This document shows, in pieces, positions 33,407-42,031 of a stretch of 64,000 bases of DNA (positions within the stretch are counted from its first letter, which is position 1; each line of letters opens with the position of its first letter). Position numbers and translations under genes: made by a program. Under the pieces are notes generated by a model. That model worked only from the letters and a program-made list of their open reading frames with translations, had not been told where the DNA came from and made no database searches. Source of the DNA: Plastoroseomonas hellenica (GTDB lineage: Bacteria > Pseudomonadota > Alphaproteobacteria > Acetobacterales > Acetobacteraceae); contig NZ_JAAGBB010000015.1 in assembly GCF_018129085.1 (NCBI RefSeq), forward strand, positions 62,001 through 126,000, written 5' to 3'.

Positions 33407-34309
33407 TCAGGCGAGGCTGCGACGGAAGAAAGCGAGCGTCCGGTCCCAGGCGAGCTTCGCCGCCGCCTCGTCGTAGCGCGGCGTCGAGTTGTTGTGGAAG
33501 CCGTGCTGGGTGCCCGGATAGATGTGCGTCTCATAGGCCGTGCCATTGGCCTTCAGCGCCGCTTCATAGCCCGGCCACATCGCGTTGATGCGCGCATCGT
33601 GCTCGGCATAGTGGACCAGCAGCGGCGCCCGGATGGTAGCGACCGCGGCGGTATCGGGTGCTGCGCCATAGAAGGGCACTGCCGCCTTCAACTCGGTGCC
33701 GAGGGCGCAGGCGAGGGCATTGGTCGTGCTGCCGCCCCAGCAGAAGCCGGTGATGCCGAGGCTGCCGGTCGAGAGCGCATGGGCCTTCACGAAGCGCGCG
33801 CCGTTCAGCATGTCGGCGCGCAGCTTGCCCTGGTCGAGCCGTGCCTGGAGGTCGCGGCCGTCATCATCATTGCCCGGATAGCCGCCGACCGGCGAGAGCC
33901 CATCGGGGGCGAGCGCCAGGAAGCCCTCCGCCGCGAGGCGCCGCGCCACATCCTCGATATAGGGGTTCAGGCCGCGGTTCTCGTGGATGACGAGCACCGC
34001 CGGGAAGGGCCCCGCGCCGCTCGGCTGCACGAGATAGCCGCGCATGCTGCCGGAGGTGCCGCCGGGCGAGTCGTAATTGACATAGCGCGCGCGGATCCGT
34101 GGATCGGTGAAGGATATGGTCTGCGCCACCGCGTAGCGCGGCAGCAGCGCCTGGGCCATGGCCAGGCCGCCGGCGATCAGCGCCGCCTGCTGGAGGAAGC
34201 CGCGGCGGTCGAGCCGGCCGTGGCAATATTCGTCGTAGAGGTCGAAGACGCGCTGGTCGATCTCGGCCTGGGTCAGGCGCGGATAGGCAATGTCCTGGGT
34301 GTCCGGCAT
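33407..34309 (-). CDS. Exported dienelactone hydrolase (carboxymethylenebutenolidase type), Tat substrate
   Basis: 300 aa; ATG at 34309 with GGGAGG about 8 nt upstream. A twin-arginine motif (DRRGFLQQAALIAGG) precedes a hydrophobic stretch ending AVAQ, so it is probably Tat-exported. The fold carries the true dienelactone hydrolase nucleophile GFCWGGSTT (Cys), with Asp in YAEHDARIN and His in GTQHGFHNN completing a triad, and VIHENRGLNPY near the oxyanion site. The longer open frame upstream is not protein-like. It is divergent from a Bug receptor gene, so the ligand of that receptor might be a product of this enzyme. Confidence 0.92.
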   Translation of the reverse strand: MPDTQDIAYPRLTQAEIDQRVFDLYDEYCHGRLDRRGFLQQAALIAGGLAMAQALLPRYAVAQTISFTDPRIRARYVNYDSPGGTSGSMRGYLVQPSGAGPFPAVLVIHENRGLNPYIEDVARRLAAEGFLALAPDGLSPVGGYPGNDDDGRDLQARLDQGKLRADMLNGARFVKAHALSTGSLGITGFCWGGSTTNALACALGTELKAAVPFYGAAPDTAAVATIRAPLLVHYAEHDARINAMWPGYEAALKANGTAYETHIYPGTQHGFHNNSTPRYDEAAAKLAWDRTLAFFRRSLA

Positions 34310-34453
34310 CGGGCGTCCCTCCCTCGCTGCACGCACCAGTCTAGCCGGTCGCGGCATCTGCGGCAGGACCTGTTTCCGGTTGGAGGGGCTGCCGTACCCC
34401 TTTGCAACGGCCCCGAAAACCTTGACCCTCGCGGGAAACGCAGGAGACGAAGG

Positions 34454-35443
34454 ATGTTGAGGAATGCTCGCCGCGGCCTGGTCGCGGCCGCGCTGGCCAT
34501 GGGCTGCGCGGGGGTCGCGGCCGCGCAGGAGGCGCCGGCCGCCTTCCCGCTGCGCCCCATCACCATGGTCGTCGGTTTCGCGCCCGGGGGGCCGGCCGAT
34601 GTCATCGCCCGCCTCATCGCGCCCAGCCTCGGCGCCGATCTCGGCCAGACGGTCGTGGTGGAGAACGCCTCCGGCGCCGGTGGTTCGATCGGCCAGGGCC
34701 GCGTCGCCGCCACGCGCCCGGACGGCCACACGATCCTGTTCGGCAGCCTGGCGCAGGCCACAATCCCGACACTGCACCGCAATCCCGGCTTCGACCCGAC
34801 GGCGCTGCAGGCGATCGGCATGGTGAATGAGGTGCCGATGGCGATCATCGCGCGCCGCGACTTTCCCGCGGCGAACCTCGTGGAGTTCGCGGCCGCCGTG
34901 CGCCGCGACGGGCGGCGCTTCAACCTCGGCAATGCCGGCGTCGGCTCGACCAGCCATCTGTGCAGCCTGCTGCTGGTCTCCGCGATCGGCACGCCGGTGA
35001 CGCTGGTTCCCTATCGCGGCAATGCGCCTGTCATGAACGACCTGATGGCCGGCACGCTCGACATGGGCTGCGACCAGACGACGAACAACGCCGAGCAGAT
35101 CCGGGCCGGTGCGATCCGCGCCTATGCGATCAGCACGCCGGCGCGCGCCGCCGCGCTGCCGGACGTGCCGACGACGGAGGAGGCGGGGCTGCCGGCGATG
35201 CGCATGTCCGGCTGGAACATGCTCTTCGCCCGCGCCGGCACGCCGGGGCCGGTCGTCGAGCGGCTGAACCGCGCGCTGCTGGCGGTGCTGCGGGATGAGA
35301 CCGTGTCGCGGCGCATGGTCGAGCTCGGCAGCATGCCGGCCGCCGGGGACCGCACCACGCCGGAGGGCGCACAGGCCTTCTGGCGTGCCGAGACCGCGCG
35401 CTGGAAGCCGCTGATCGAGGCGGCGGGACAGGTCGTTGACTGA
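34454..35443 (+). CDS. Bug-type (TctC family) periplasmic solute receptor
   Basis: 329 aa from the ATG at 34454. Signal peptide: NARRGLVAAALAMGCAGVAAAQ. Family hallmarks: LRPITMVVGFAPGGPADV, VVVENASGAGGSIG and RPDGHTILFG. The domain-2 hinge VPYRGNAPVMNDLMAGTLD is typical. It binds a carboxylate in the periplasm; no TctA/TctB genes are adjacent, so it is the third orphan receptor here. It is divergent from the Tat-exported dienelactone hydrolase, with 144 bp between starts. Confidence 0.92.
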   Translation: MLRNARRGLVAAALAMGCAGVAAAQEAPAAFPLRPITMVVGFAPGGPADVIARLIAPSLGADLGQTVVVENASGAGGSIGQGRVAATRPDGHTILFGSLAQATIPTLHRNPGFDPTALQAIGMVNEVPMAIIARRDFPAANLVEFAAAVRRDGRRFNLGNAGVGSTSHLCSLLLVSAIGTPVTLVPYRGNAPVMNDLMAGTLDMGCDQTTNNAEQIRAGAIRAYAISTPARAAALPDVPTTEEAGLPAMRMSGWNMLFARAGTPGPVVERLNRALLAVLRDETVSRRMVELGSMPAAGDRTTPEGAQAFWRAETARWKPLIEAAGQVVD

Positions 35444-35573
35444 GCGCGGCGGCGCCTCAGCCGCCCGCTTGCGGCTTCCAGCCGTTTGCTGCGTTTCCAT
35501 ACCGGTCCGCAGCGATGTCGGGACGAGGCGCCGGCAGAGGTTCCGATGGCGAAGGCCTTCTCGGCGGAGCCTT

Positions 35574-35948
35574 TCAGGCGGTGGTCCTGCCGGCATCAGC
35601 GTCGGGGAGCCCGATGCATTCGCAGGAAATGCCGATAATGCGGTTCCGGTGGAAGACCGTGCAGTAGCCGCCCCCTTCGGTTCCGCTGACCACTTCACAG
35701 CCGAGGTTCGTCGCGACGCAACCCCAACCGGCTGGATCCGACCGGAATTTCCTGATGTCGATGGCCTTCCCGGCAGACATCATGATGTTTTTGTATTCAT
35801 CGGCGCTGAGCGGCGTCAGCACCCTTTCGCCATTCCATTCGATGATCCGGAACCCGAATGGCGACACGATTTTCGGTGAATTTTCGACCTTCGCGACAAT
35901 TTCGAGCAGCGCGCCGATGACCACGCCTTCTTCGTTCGTTTTCGGCAT
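35574..35948 (-). CDS. Hypothetical protein, lower-GC gene
   Basis: 124 aa; ATG at 35948, with a GGGGGACG site upstream. I do not recognise the family. It begins MPKTNEEGVVIGALLEIVAKVEN and has a central mixed alpha/beta region with a PFGFRIIEWNGER strand; the C-terminal half has five cysteines (GCVATNLGCE, GYCT, SCECI), which could form disulfides or bind metal, but there is no signal peptide. Its third positions use A and T far more often than flanking genes (AAT, ATT, TTT, GAA), suggesting recent transfer. No neighbour is in the same operon. Confidence 0.6.
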   Translation of the reverse strand: MPKTNEEGVVIGALLEIVAKVENSPKIVSPFGFRIIEWNGERVLTPLSADEYKNIMMSAGKAIDIRKFRSDPAGWGCVATNLGCEVVSGTEGGGYCTVFHRNRIIGISCECIGLPDADAGRTTA

Positions 35949-36178
35949 CGTGACGTCCCCCGCTTGGCCCAGCCACAGGCGGCCGGCCGGGCGATGAACC
36001 TTCGCGGGCAGCCAGGGTTGCACTTGCCCGGACCCGGCGGTCTGCACCGTGGCCGAGCGACATGGGGCCGCTTCCGCACACGACCCGGTGAACCGATGAA
36101 ACCGCGCGGGAGGGTGGGGCGATAAGGAAGCGTTGGCGCGTGTCGCGCGGATGCCGAGCCCCTGGAGGCACCACCGGG

Positions 36179-36712
36179 ATGATGAGTTCCGACGCCAAGT
36201 ACCGCGATCGCCTGGATAAGCTTGCCGATGAGTTGCAGCGCGCCCGTGAAGCGCAGCAGAGAATGCCGCCGGGCCCGGCTCGCGTGAGGAGAGCGCGGCA
36301 GTTGCTCGCGCTCGAACGGCAGCAGGACACCGTCCGCCGCACCCTCGGGATGCCGCCGTGCCGGGAGCGGGCGGAGCAGGTTGCGGCCGACGAGCTTGCG
36401 CGCGCCCAGGCCGCCCTCGCCGATGCCGCCCGGGCCCGGATGGAGCGGCGGCGCCTGACGCCCACCCGGAGGCTGCGCCGGCTGCTGTCGTGGCGTCGCG
36501 GGCGGGGCCGGCGTTCTGGCGCTCGTCCTGCCGTGGGCGCGGATGCGCCCTCGCCGGGAAGGAGGATGATGACGCGCTTCATCCTGGGCTGGATCACCAT
36601 CACCCTCATCGGGATGGCGACCTATGCCGGCCTGGTTTCTGAAGCGACCTGGTCCCTCGGTACGTTCGTCGAGATCGCCGAGGCCCCTCCAGTTCCGGCA
36701 AGCGCCGATTGA
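36179..36712 (+). CDS. Hypothetical protein: coiled coil plus C-terminal membrane segment
   Basis: 177 aa; the start is one of two adjacent ATGs at 36179/36182 with GGAGG about 10 nt upstream. The N-terminal two thirds is strongly charged and helical (KYRDRLDKLADELQRAREAQ; many Arg, Gln and Ala) and probably forms a coiled coil. A basic stretch (RRLLSWRRGRGRRSG) is followed by a single hydrophobic segment, ILGWITITLIGMATYAGLV, near residues 142-160. The topology suggests a tail-anchored cytoplasmic protein. No family recognised. Confidence 0.55.
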   Translation: MMSSDAKYRDRLDKLADELQRAREAQQRMPPGPARVRRARQLLALERQQDTVRRTLGMPPCRERAEQVAADELARAQAALADAARARMERRRLTPTRRLRRLLSWRRGRGRRSGARPAVGADAPSPGRRMMTRFILGWITITLIGMATYAGLVSEATWSLGTFVEIAEAPPVPASAD

Positions 36713-36830
36713 ACGCGCCACCCGCCGATCCCTGATCGGGCTTTCGTCCTGGACGGATCCGAGGCGCGCAACCTGCCATCCCACGGCGCGTTCTTCCTGA
36801 CAGCTCGCGCCGGAAAGGCAGGAGGACGCC

Positions 36831-37391
36831 ATGCCGAAAGCAACCGATCGCCCGCTCGGCGCCGGCGCTGGACAGGAGCCGGCAGCACCCTCGGCAACCG
36901 CTCCGCAAATCTGTGGCGAATTCCACGACAAGGAGCAGCTCGACACGGCCCTGTCCCGGCTGGAAGGGTCCCACTTCCAGCGCGCGGACCTCTCCGTGCG
37001 CTATGCCGGACATGCCGAGCCTGGGCGGCCGGACTCCACCGCGGAAGAACCGATGCGTGGTGACGAGGCGCGCAACCTGCGGCAGCTCGGCGCCGGCGTC
37101 GCGACGGCCGCGGTCGCCATGGCCGCCGCGGGCGGCGTCGTGGCGAGCGGGGGCACGCTGCTGCCCGCGGTTGCCGCGGCGGCGGCATCGGGCGGTGCGA
37201 CGCTCGCGGCGATCGAAGCCGTCGGCATCGCGCGCGCGCCGGATGGCGAGACCGCCATGCACCGAGAGGCGGAGCATGGCGCAGGCGTGGTGCTGCTGGT
37301 CCATGCTGACACGCCCGAGAAGCGCCAGCAGGCGCGCGAGATCCTGCAGAGCTGCGGCGCGGTCCGGGTCTGGGAGGTGGCGGAGGCCTAG
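36831..37391 (+). CDS. Hypothetical protein with glycine/alanine-rich membrane-like core
   Basis: 186 aa, ATG preceded by CAGGAGG. An N-terminal alpha/beta half (EFHDKEQLDTALSRLEGSHF followed by DLSVRYAG) resembles the strand-helix repeats of small stress proteins; a Gly/Ala-rich hydrophobic middle (about 90-130) looks like a membrane or packing hairpin; the C-terminal segment (GVVLLVHADTPEKRQQAREILQ, then VRVWEV) repeats the first half's fold. It may belong to the general-stress 17M/DUF1269-like group, but this is uncertain. It is convergent with the cox operon. Confidence 0.6.
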   Translation: MPKATDRPLGAGAGQEPAAPSATAPQICGEFHDKEQLDTALSRLEGSHFQRADLSVRYAGHAEPGRPDSTAEEPMRGDEARNLRQLGAGVATAAVAMAAAGGVVASGGTLLPAVAAAAASGGATLAAIEAVGIARAPDGETAMHREAEHGAGVVLLVHADTPEKRQQAREILQSCGAVRVWEVAEA

Positions 37392-37396
37392 AGACC

Positions 37397-37753
37397 TCAG
37401 CCACATGGCCCGACCAGCAGGACCGCGGCACCTTCCCAAGTGACGGCAAGCGCCGCCAGGAGTGTGGTGGCGAGGGTGAGCCGTGCCAGGAAGTGCCGCA
37501 CGCCCGCGCCGTCGCGCACGCGCGGCCGGCGCCGGGCGCGCATCCCGATGCCGAGGAGAAGCAGGAGCGCCAACGCCGTCGCGGCGAGGATCAGCACGGG
37601 AATGATGGGCTGGCCGAACAGCCTGTGCCCCGCCAGCCCACGCCCGCAGGCGATGGCGTTCGCGAGATAGATCGCCCCGAAATGCAAGGCCCACACGATC
37701 AGCCCGGCCGTGGCGCCGATGAGGGGGGCAAGGCCTGCTGCGCGCCCGCTCAC
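37397..37753 (-). CDS. Small membrane protein of the cytochrome oxidase operon
   Basis: 118 aa with three hydrophobic segments (about 9-31, 45-68 and 90-113), separated by a basic loop (RARRRPRVRDG). Its ATG overlaps the stop of the fused subunit I/III gene by 4 bp, so it is translated with the oxidase. No cofactor motif is visible. Small hydrophobic proteins at this place in SUI-SUIII oxidase operons are often accessory or subunit IV-like; that role is inferred from position only. Confidence 0.75.
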   Translation of the reverse strand: MSGRAAGLAPLIGATAGLIVWALHFGAIYLANAIACGRGLAGHRLFGQPIIPVLILAATALALLLLLGIGMRARRRPRVRDGAGVRHFLARLTLATTLLAALAVTWEGAAVLLVGPCG

Positions 37754-40284
37754 GCCCAGAGCCCGCGCGGGAAGAGGTGGGTGAGCGCCATGCCGGCCAG
37801 GGCCTGGACCGCGGTGTAGGACCAGAACAGGCGGACATTGTCGAAGGTCAGGCGTCGGACGGGATCGATCAGGCCGGCGCCGATACGCGCGACCAAGTAG
37901 AGCGTCATGACCGTCGCGGCCGCCGCATGCAGCCCCTGCCAGAACTGATTGGCATAGATGGCGGCGCCGAAGCTATGGGCGGTGGGCCGCAGCCCGGCCC
38001 GCCACAAGGCGAGTAGGTCGGCCCCGAGGCCGAGCAGCAGCAACACGAGCGCCGCCAGCACGGCGAGGATCATCAATCCGGAATGTCCGCGGCGCAGCAA
38101 TGGCTCGGCCAGCCGCATCGCGCCCCCGCTCGCCGCGACGAGCACGGCCGCGAGCGCGGGCGCCGCCGGGTCCGGCAGCGCGGTACCCGCGGGCGGCCAG
38201 GCCGCGTCCCCGCCCACCAGCCAGAGATAGCCATGGGTGAAGGCGAGGCAGGCGAAGATGACGCCATCCACGATCAGCAGCACGGCCATCGCCCATTGGC
38301 CGACCGCCTCGCGCCCTGTGACATAGACGGGCAGGCGCAGCCCGCCGCCGATATCCACCTGGTCACGGATCGGGCCGAGATCGGTGCCGGTCCAAAGCCA
38401 ATGGAGCATCGCCGCCACCGCCACGGCGCCGAAGGCAGCCGCCAGCCAGACCAGTTCGACGGTGAGGGAAAGGAAGAACCCCGCGGTGCCGATCGCAGCG
38501 ATCACATGCGCCCAGCCGGGGCCCGGGATGATCGCCACATATTGCGGCTCCGCCTCGAGCGGGCTGGTGACCAGGGTTTCGCGCCGGCCCGTCGCGGTGC
38601 CAGGCAGGAAATGCTGCCCCTGCCGGACCTGCTCCGGCAGCGCGGGATCATCCCAGAGCGGCTCCAGGCTGGAGACCCGCGGGATGCTGCGTGCCGCGTA
38701 GCTGCCCTGCGGCAGCCATTCCAGCGTGCCGGCGCCGTCGGGATTGACGCCGGCATGGTTCGTCACGCGGAAGTTCCGGATCAAATCCCAGACGATGACG
38801 GCGATGCCGGCTGCTGCGATGACCGCGCCCGCGGTCGAAAGCTGGTTCCAGAGATCGAGGCCCATGCCCGCCGGATAGGTGTAGATGCGCCGCGGCATGC
38901 CCATCAGTCCGCTGATGTGCATCGGGAAGAAGGTCAGGTTGATGCCGAGGAACAGCAGCCAGAAAGCGGTGGTGCCGAGCCGCTTCGACAGCGGCCTGCC
39001 GGCGGGCAGCGGCGCCCAATAGTAAAGGGCGGCGATCAGCGGAAAGACCATGCCGCCGATCAGCACGTAGTGCAGATGGGCCACGATGAAATGGGTGTCG
39101 TGCGCCTGCCAGTCGAAGGGCACGACCGCCACCATCACGCCGGTCAGCCCGCCCAGCACGAAGATGAAGAGGAAGCCGAGGATGAACAGCATCGGCACCT
39201 CGGCACGCGGCCGGCCGAGCGCGATGGTGCCGATCCAGGCGAAGACCTGGATGCCGGTCGGCACCGCGACCGCGAAGGAGGCGGCCGAGAAGAAGGAGAG
39301 CGAGAGCGGCGGGATGCCCGTGGCGTACATGTGGTGGACCCAGAGCCCGAAGCTCAGGAACCCCGTTCCGACCAGCGCCATCGCGACCAGGCCGTAGCCG
39401 AGCAGCCGCGCCCGAACCATCGTCGGCAGGATCATCGAGACCATGCCGGCCGCGGGCAGGAAGATGATGTAGACCTCGGGGTGGCCGAAGAACCAGAAGA
39501 GGTGCTGCCAGAGCAGCGGGTCGCCGCCGCGCTCGGCGCGGAAGAAGGGCCAGTCGAAGGCGCGCTCCAGCTCCAGCAGGATGGTGCCCCAGATCACCGC
39601 CGGGAAGGCGAAGACGATCATCCCCGCGAAGACCAGCATCGCCCAGGCGAAGATCGGCATGCGCGCCAGCGTCATCCCCGGCGCGCGGTTGCGCAGGATG
39701 CCGATGATGATCTCGATGGCGCCGGCGATCGCCGAGATCTCGATGAAGCCGATGCCGAGCAGCCAGAAATCGGCGTTGACGCCGGGCGAGTACTGCTTGC
39801 TGGTCAGCGGCGGGTTCATGAACCAGCCGCCATCCGGCGCCGCGCCGTAGAAGATCGAAGAGAAGAAGACGAGGCCGCCGATCGCGTAGGCCCAGTAGGC
39901 GAAGGCGGAGAGGCGCGGGAAGGGCAGATCGCGCGCCGCCAGCATCGCGGGCAGCAGATAGACGCCCATCGCCTCCATCGCCGGCACGGCGAAGAGGAAC
40001 ATCATCACCGTGCCGTGGGTGGTGAAGAGCTGGTTGTAGAGATCGTGGCCGATCAGGTCGTTCCCCGCGACCGAGAGCTGGACCCGCATCAGCAGCGCCA
40101 GCAGGCCGGCCAGCACGAAGAACAGCAGCGCGGTGCCGAGGTAGAGCACGCCGATCCAGGCATTGTTGACCTCGGTCGGGAAGCGCCAGCCGCGCGGCCC
40201 TTCCCAGGCGCGCTCCAGCGCCGCCAGCTCGCCATCCGGCCGCGGCAGCGGATTGGGCAGCGGACCCGCCGACGGACCGCTCAC
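37750..40284 (-). CDS. ctaD: Cytochrome c oxidase subunit I-subunit III fusion
   Basis: 844 aa. Residues 1-about 570 are subunit I: heme ligand His in LFTTHGTVMMF, the HxxxY crosslink motif in FFGHPEVYIIFLP, CuB histidines in WVHHMYATG, and the heme a and a3 ligands in DTHFIVAHLHYVL. About 600-844 is a subunit III-like domain with further membrane helices. The K-channel lysine of A1-type oxidases is replaced by Gln (residue 346, in PTGIQVFAW). It is the terminal oxygen-reducing, proton-pumping subunit and is translationally coupled to subunit II by ATGA. Confidence 0.96.
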   Translation of the reverse strand: MSGPSAGPLPNPLPRPDGELAALERAWEGPRGWRFPTEVNNAWIGVLYLGTALLFFVLAGLLALLMRVQLSVAGNDLIGHDLYNQLFTTHGTVMMFLFAVPAMEAMGVYLLPAMLAARDLPFPRLSAFAYWAYAIGGLVFFSSIFYGAAPDGGWFMNPPLTSKQYSPGVNADFWLLGIGFIEISAIAGAIEIIIGILRNRAPGMTLARMPIFAWAMLVFAGMIVFAFPAVIWGTILLELERAFDWPFFRAERGGDPLLWQHLFWFFGHPEVYIIFLPAAGMVSMILPTMVRARLLGYGLVAMALVGTGFLSFGLWVHHMYATGIPPLSLSFFSAASFAVAVPTGIQVFAWIGTIALGRPRAEVPMLFILGFLFIFVLGGLTGVMVAVVPFDWQAHDTHFIVAHLHYVLIGGMVFPLIAALYYWAPLPAGRPLSKRLGTTAFWLLFLGINLTFFPMHISGLMGMPRRIYTYPAGMGLDLWNQLSTAGAVIAAAGIAVIVWDLIRNFRVTNHAGVNPDGAGTLEWLPQGSYAARSIPRVSSLEPLWDDPALPEQVRQGQHFLPGTATGRRETLVTSPLEAEPQYVAIIPGPGWAHVIAAIGTAGFFLSLTVELVWLAAAFGAVAVAAMLHWLWTGTDLGPIRDQVDIGGGLRLPVYVTGREAVGQWAMAVLLIVDGVIFACLAFTHGYLWLVGGDAAWPPAGTALPDPAAPALAAVLVAASGGAMRLAEPLLRRGHSGLMILAVLAALVLLLLGLGADLLALWRAGLRPTAHSFGAAIYANQFWQGLHAAAATVMTLYLVARIGAGLIDPVRRLTFDNVRLFWSYTAVQALAGMALTHLFPRGLWA

Positions 40285-41243
40285 CGCAGGCTCCCCAGCC
40301 AGGCCGCGAGCGCCTGCAGATCCGCCGGCGCCAGCACCGCGCCGAAGCCGGGCATGGCACTCGCCGGCTTGATCGCCTGCGGGTCCGCGATCCAGGCACG
40401 CAGCGCGTCGCGGTGATTGGGCAGGGTGCCGGCGGCCAGGCTGAGCCGGGCGCCGATCCGGGTCAGGTCAGGTCCGTTGCGGCCGCTCCATTCGGTGCCG
40501 CGCAACGCGTGGCAGGCGCCGCAGCCGGCGCTGGCGAAGGCGCGCCGGCCTTGCGCCAGCAGCGGGTCCTCCGGCGCCGGCACCGCTGTGCGCTGGCGCT
40601 CGATCCACGTCGCGAATCCCGCTTCCGTCGTCGCTACCGCAAAGAGCGCCATGCGCGTGTGCTGCGCACCGCAGAACTCCGCGCATTGCCCGCGCATCAC
40701 GCCGGGCCGATCGGCCGTGAAGCGCAGCCGGTTCAGATGCCCTGGGATCATGTCCCGCTTGCCGTGCAGCGCCGGGATCCAGAGGCTGTGGAGGACGTCC
40801 GTGCTGGTCAGCAGCAGCTCCACCGGACGCCCGACGGGGATATGGATCTCGTTCGCGGTGACCACGTCGTGGTCCGGGTAGCGCACCTCCCACCAGAATT
40901 GCCGACCGGTGACCTCGATGCGCAGCGGGTCCGCGCTGCGTCCGCCGAGGGCATCGGCCAGACCGAGCGTGTGGATGAGCAGCGCGCTGAGCAGCAGGGT
41001 GGGCAGGACGGCGCCGCCCGCCAGGATGGCACCGCGCGAGCCGAGCCGGCGCCGCAGGCGGGCGCCGCCGCGAAAGGCGAGCAGCAACAGCAGCATGGTG
41101 AGCAGGAAGATCGCCGCGCCACCGATGATGAGCAGCCAGCTCAGCCCGGCGATCCCAGCCGCCTCCGGCCCCATCGGCGCGAGGGCGGATTGCTGCCCCG
41201 AGCAGGCGGCGAGCGGCAGCGCCAGGAGGGCGGCGGGCCGCAT
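40281..41243 (-). CDS. ctaC: Cytochrome c oxidase subunit II with C-terminal cytochrome c domain
   Basis: 320 aa; its ATG at 41243 shares one base with the ctaG stop. A lipobox (LPLAACSG) suggests a lipid-anchored N-terminus. Two membrane helices (about 30-60, 72-95) precede the periplasmic CuA domain, with ligands in GQCAEFCGAQHTRM. The last 90 residues hold a class I cytochrome c domain (CGACHAL) with Met ligand in SAMPGFG. This caa3-type layout passes electrons from cytochrome c through the fused heme to CuA. Coupled downstream to subunit I by a 4-bp overlap. Confidence 0.95.
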   Translation of the reverse strand: MRPAALLALPLAACSGQQSALAPMGPEAAGIAGLSWLLIIGGAAIFLLTMLLLLLAFRGGARLRRRLGSRGAILAGGAVLPTLLLSALLIHTLGLADALGGRSADPLRIEVTGRQFWWEVRYPDHDVVTANEIHIPVGRPVELLLTSTDVLHSLWIPALHGKRDMIPGHLNRLRFTADRPGVMRGQCAEFCGAQHTRMALFAVATTEAGFATWIERQRTAVPAPEDPLLAQGRRAFASAGCGACHALRGTEWSGRNGPDLTRIGARLSLAAGTLPNHRDALRAWIADPQAIKPASAMPGFGAVLAPADLQALAAWLGSLR

Positions 41244-41974
41244 CAGGCCCGCGCCCGCCGCAGCGCGATGCCGAGCCCGGCGACGCAGAGGGCCGCGAAG
41301 ACCAGCCCGCCCGGCACCCACATCAGCAGGCCGCCGAGTTGCTGATCCTCGAGCGGGCTGAGCCCCCAGGGCGCCGTCACGCCCGGCGCATGCACGGCGA
41401 GGAAGAGCGGCCGTGGCGCCAGAGTGAGCAGCGCGCCGAGCAGCCCCATCTGCACCGCCGTCGCGAGCGCCGCGAGGGCCGCGGCATCCGGCCGCACCGA
41501 CGCGCGGAACCCGAGCGCCGCCCAGAGCCAGAGCGCGGTCCCGAACAGCGAGGCGTGCATCGCCCAATAGATCGAATCGCGCGCGAAGCTCGCGGCATAG
41601 GGACCCGGCAGGTGCCAGGCCCAGAGCGCCAGCGCAAACAAGGCCGCCGGCGCGGCGAGATTTGGGGCTCGCTGCCGATCCGGGCCGATCATGCCGAAGG
41701 CGATGAGCGGTGCCGCGACCAGGATCAGCAGCAGGTGCTGCGCGACCCGCGCCGAGAACAATGCGACCGAGAGGTTGCAGAGGGGCGAGACCAAGGCGAG
41801 GACAAGCACTGCCCAGCCGAGTGCGGACGCAGCCTGCCGCCGGGCGCCGGCATCGCGCAGCCGCGGCATCGCCAGTCCCCCCATAACGAGCAGGGTGGCG
41901 ATCAGCACCGGATCCGGGTTCCAGGCGACGCCGCCCGGGACGGGCGGTGTTCCGCAATAGGGGATCTCGGGCAT
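41243..41974 (-). CDS. ctaG: CtaG-type cytochrome oxidase assembly protein (caa3_CtaG)
   Basis: 243 aa from the ATG at 41974, which has GGAG 7 nt upstream; a GTG two codons earlier is less likely. It is polytopic, with about seven membrane segments, and has the family's conserved pieces: LALVSPLCNLSVALFSARV, then QHLLLILVAAPLIAFG, and APRPLFLAVH with QQLGGLLMWVPGG. CtaG proteins of this family help assemble caa3-type oxidases, probably in copper delivery. It sits directly upstream of subunit II in the operon, as expected. Confidence 0.93.
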   Translation of the reverse strand: MPEIPYCGTPPVPGGVAWNPDPVLIATLLVMGGLAMPRLRDAGARRQAASALGWAVLVLALVSPLCNLSVALFSARVAQHLLLILVAAPLIAFGMIGPDRQRAPNLAAPAALFALALWAWHLPGPYAASFARDSIYWAMHASLFGTALWLWAALGFRASVRPDAAALAALATAVQMGLLGALLTLAPRPLFLAVHAPGVTAPWGLSPLEDQQLGGLLMWVPGGLVFAALCVAGLGIALRRARA

Positions 41975-42031
41975 CGGCACGCTCCTCTCCGGGAGGGCAA
42001 CCGATGTGCTGCCGTTCGGGTTGCGCGCGCC

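Noticed and set aside
38083-40416. A long plus-strand open frame (about 777 codons) opposite the oxidase subunit I/III gene
   Set aside because: It is compositionally biased (His/Arg/Gln/Asp-rich) and antisense to a certain oxidase gene with all metal ligands.
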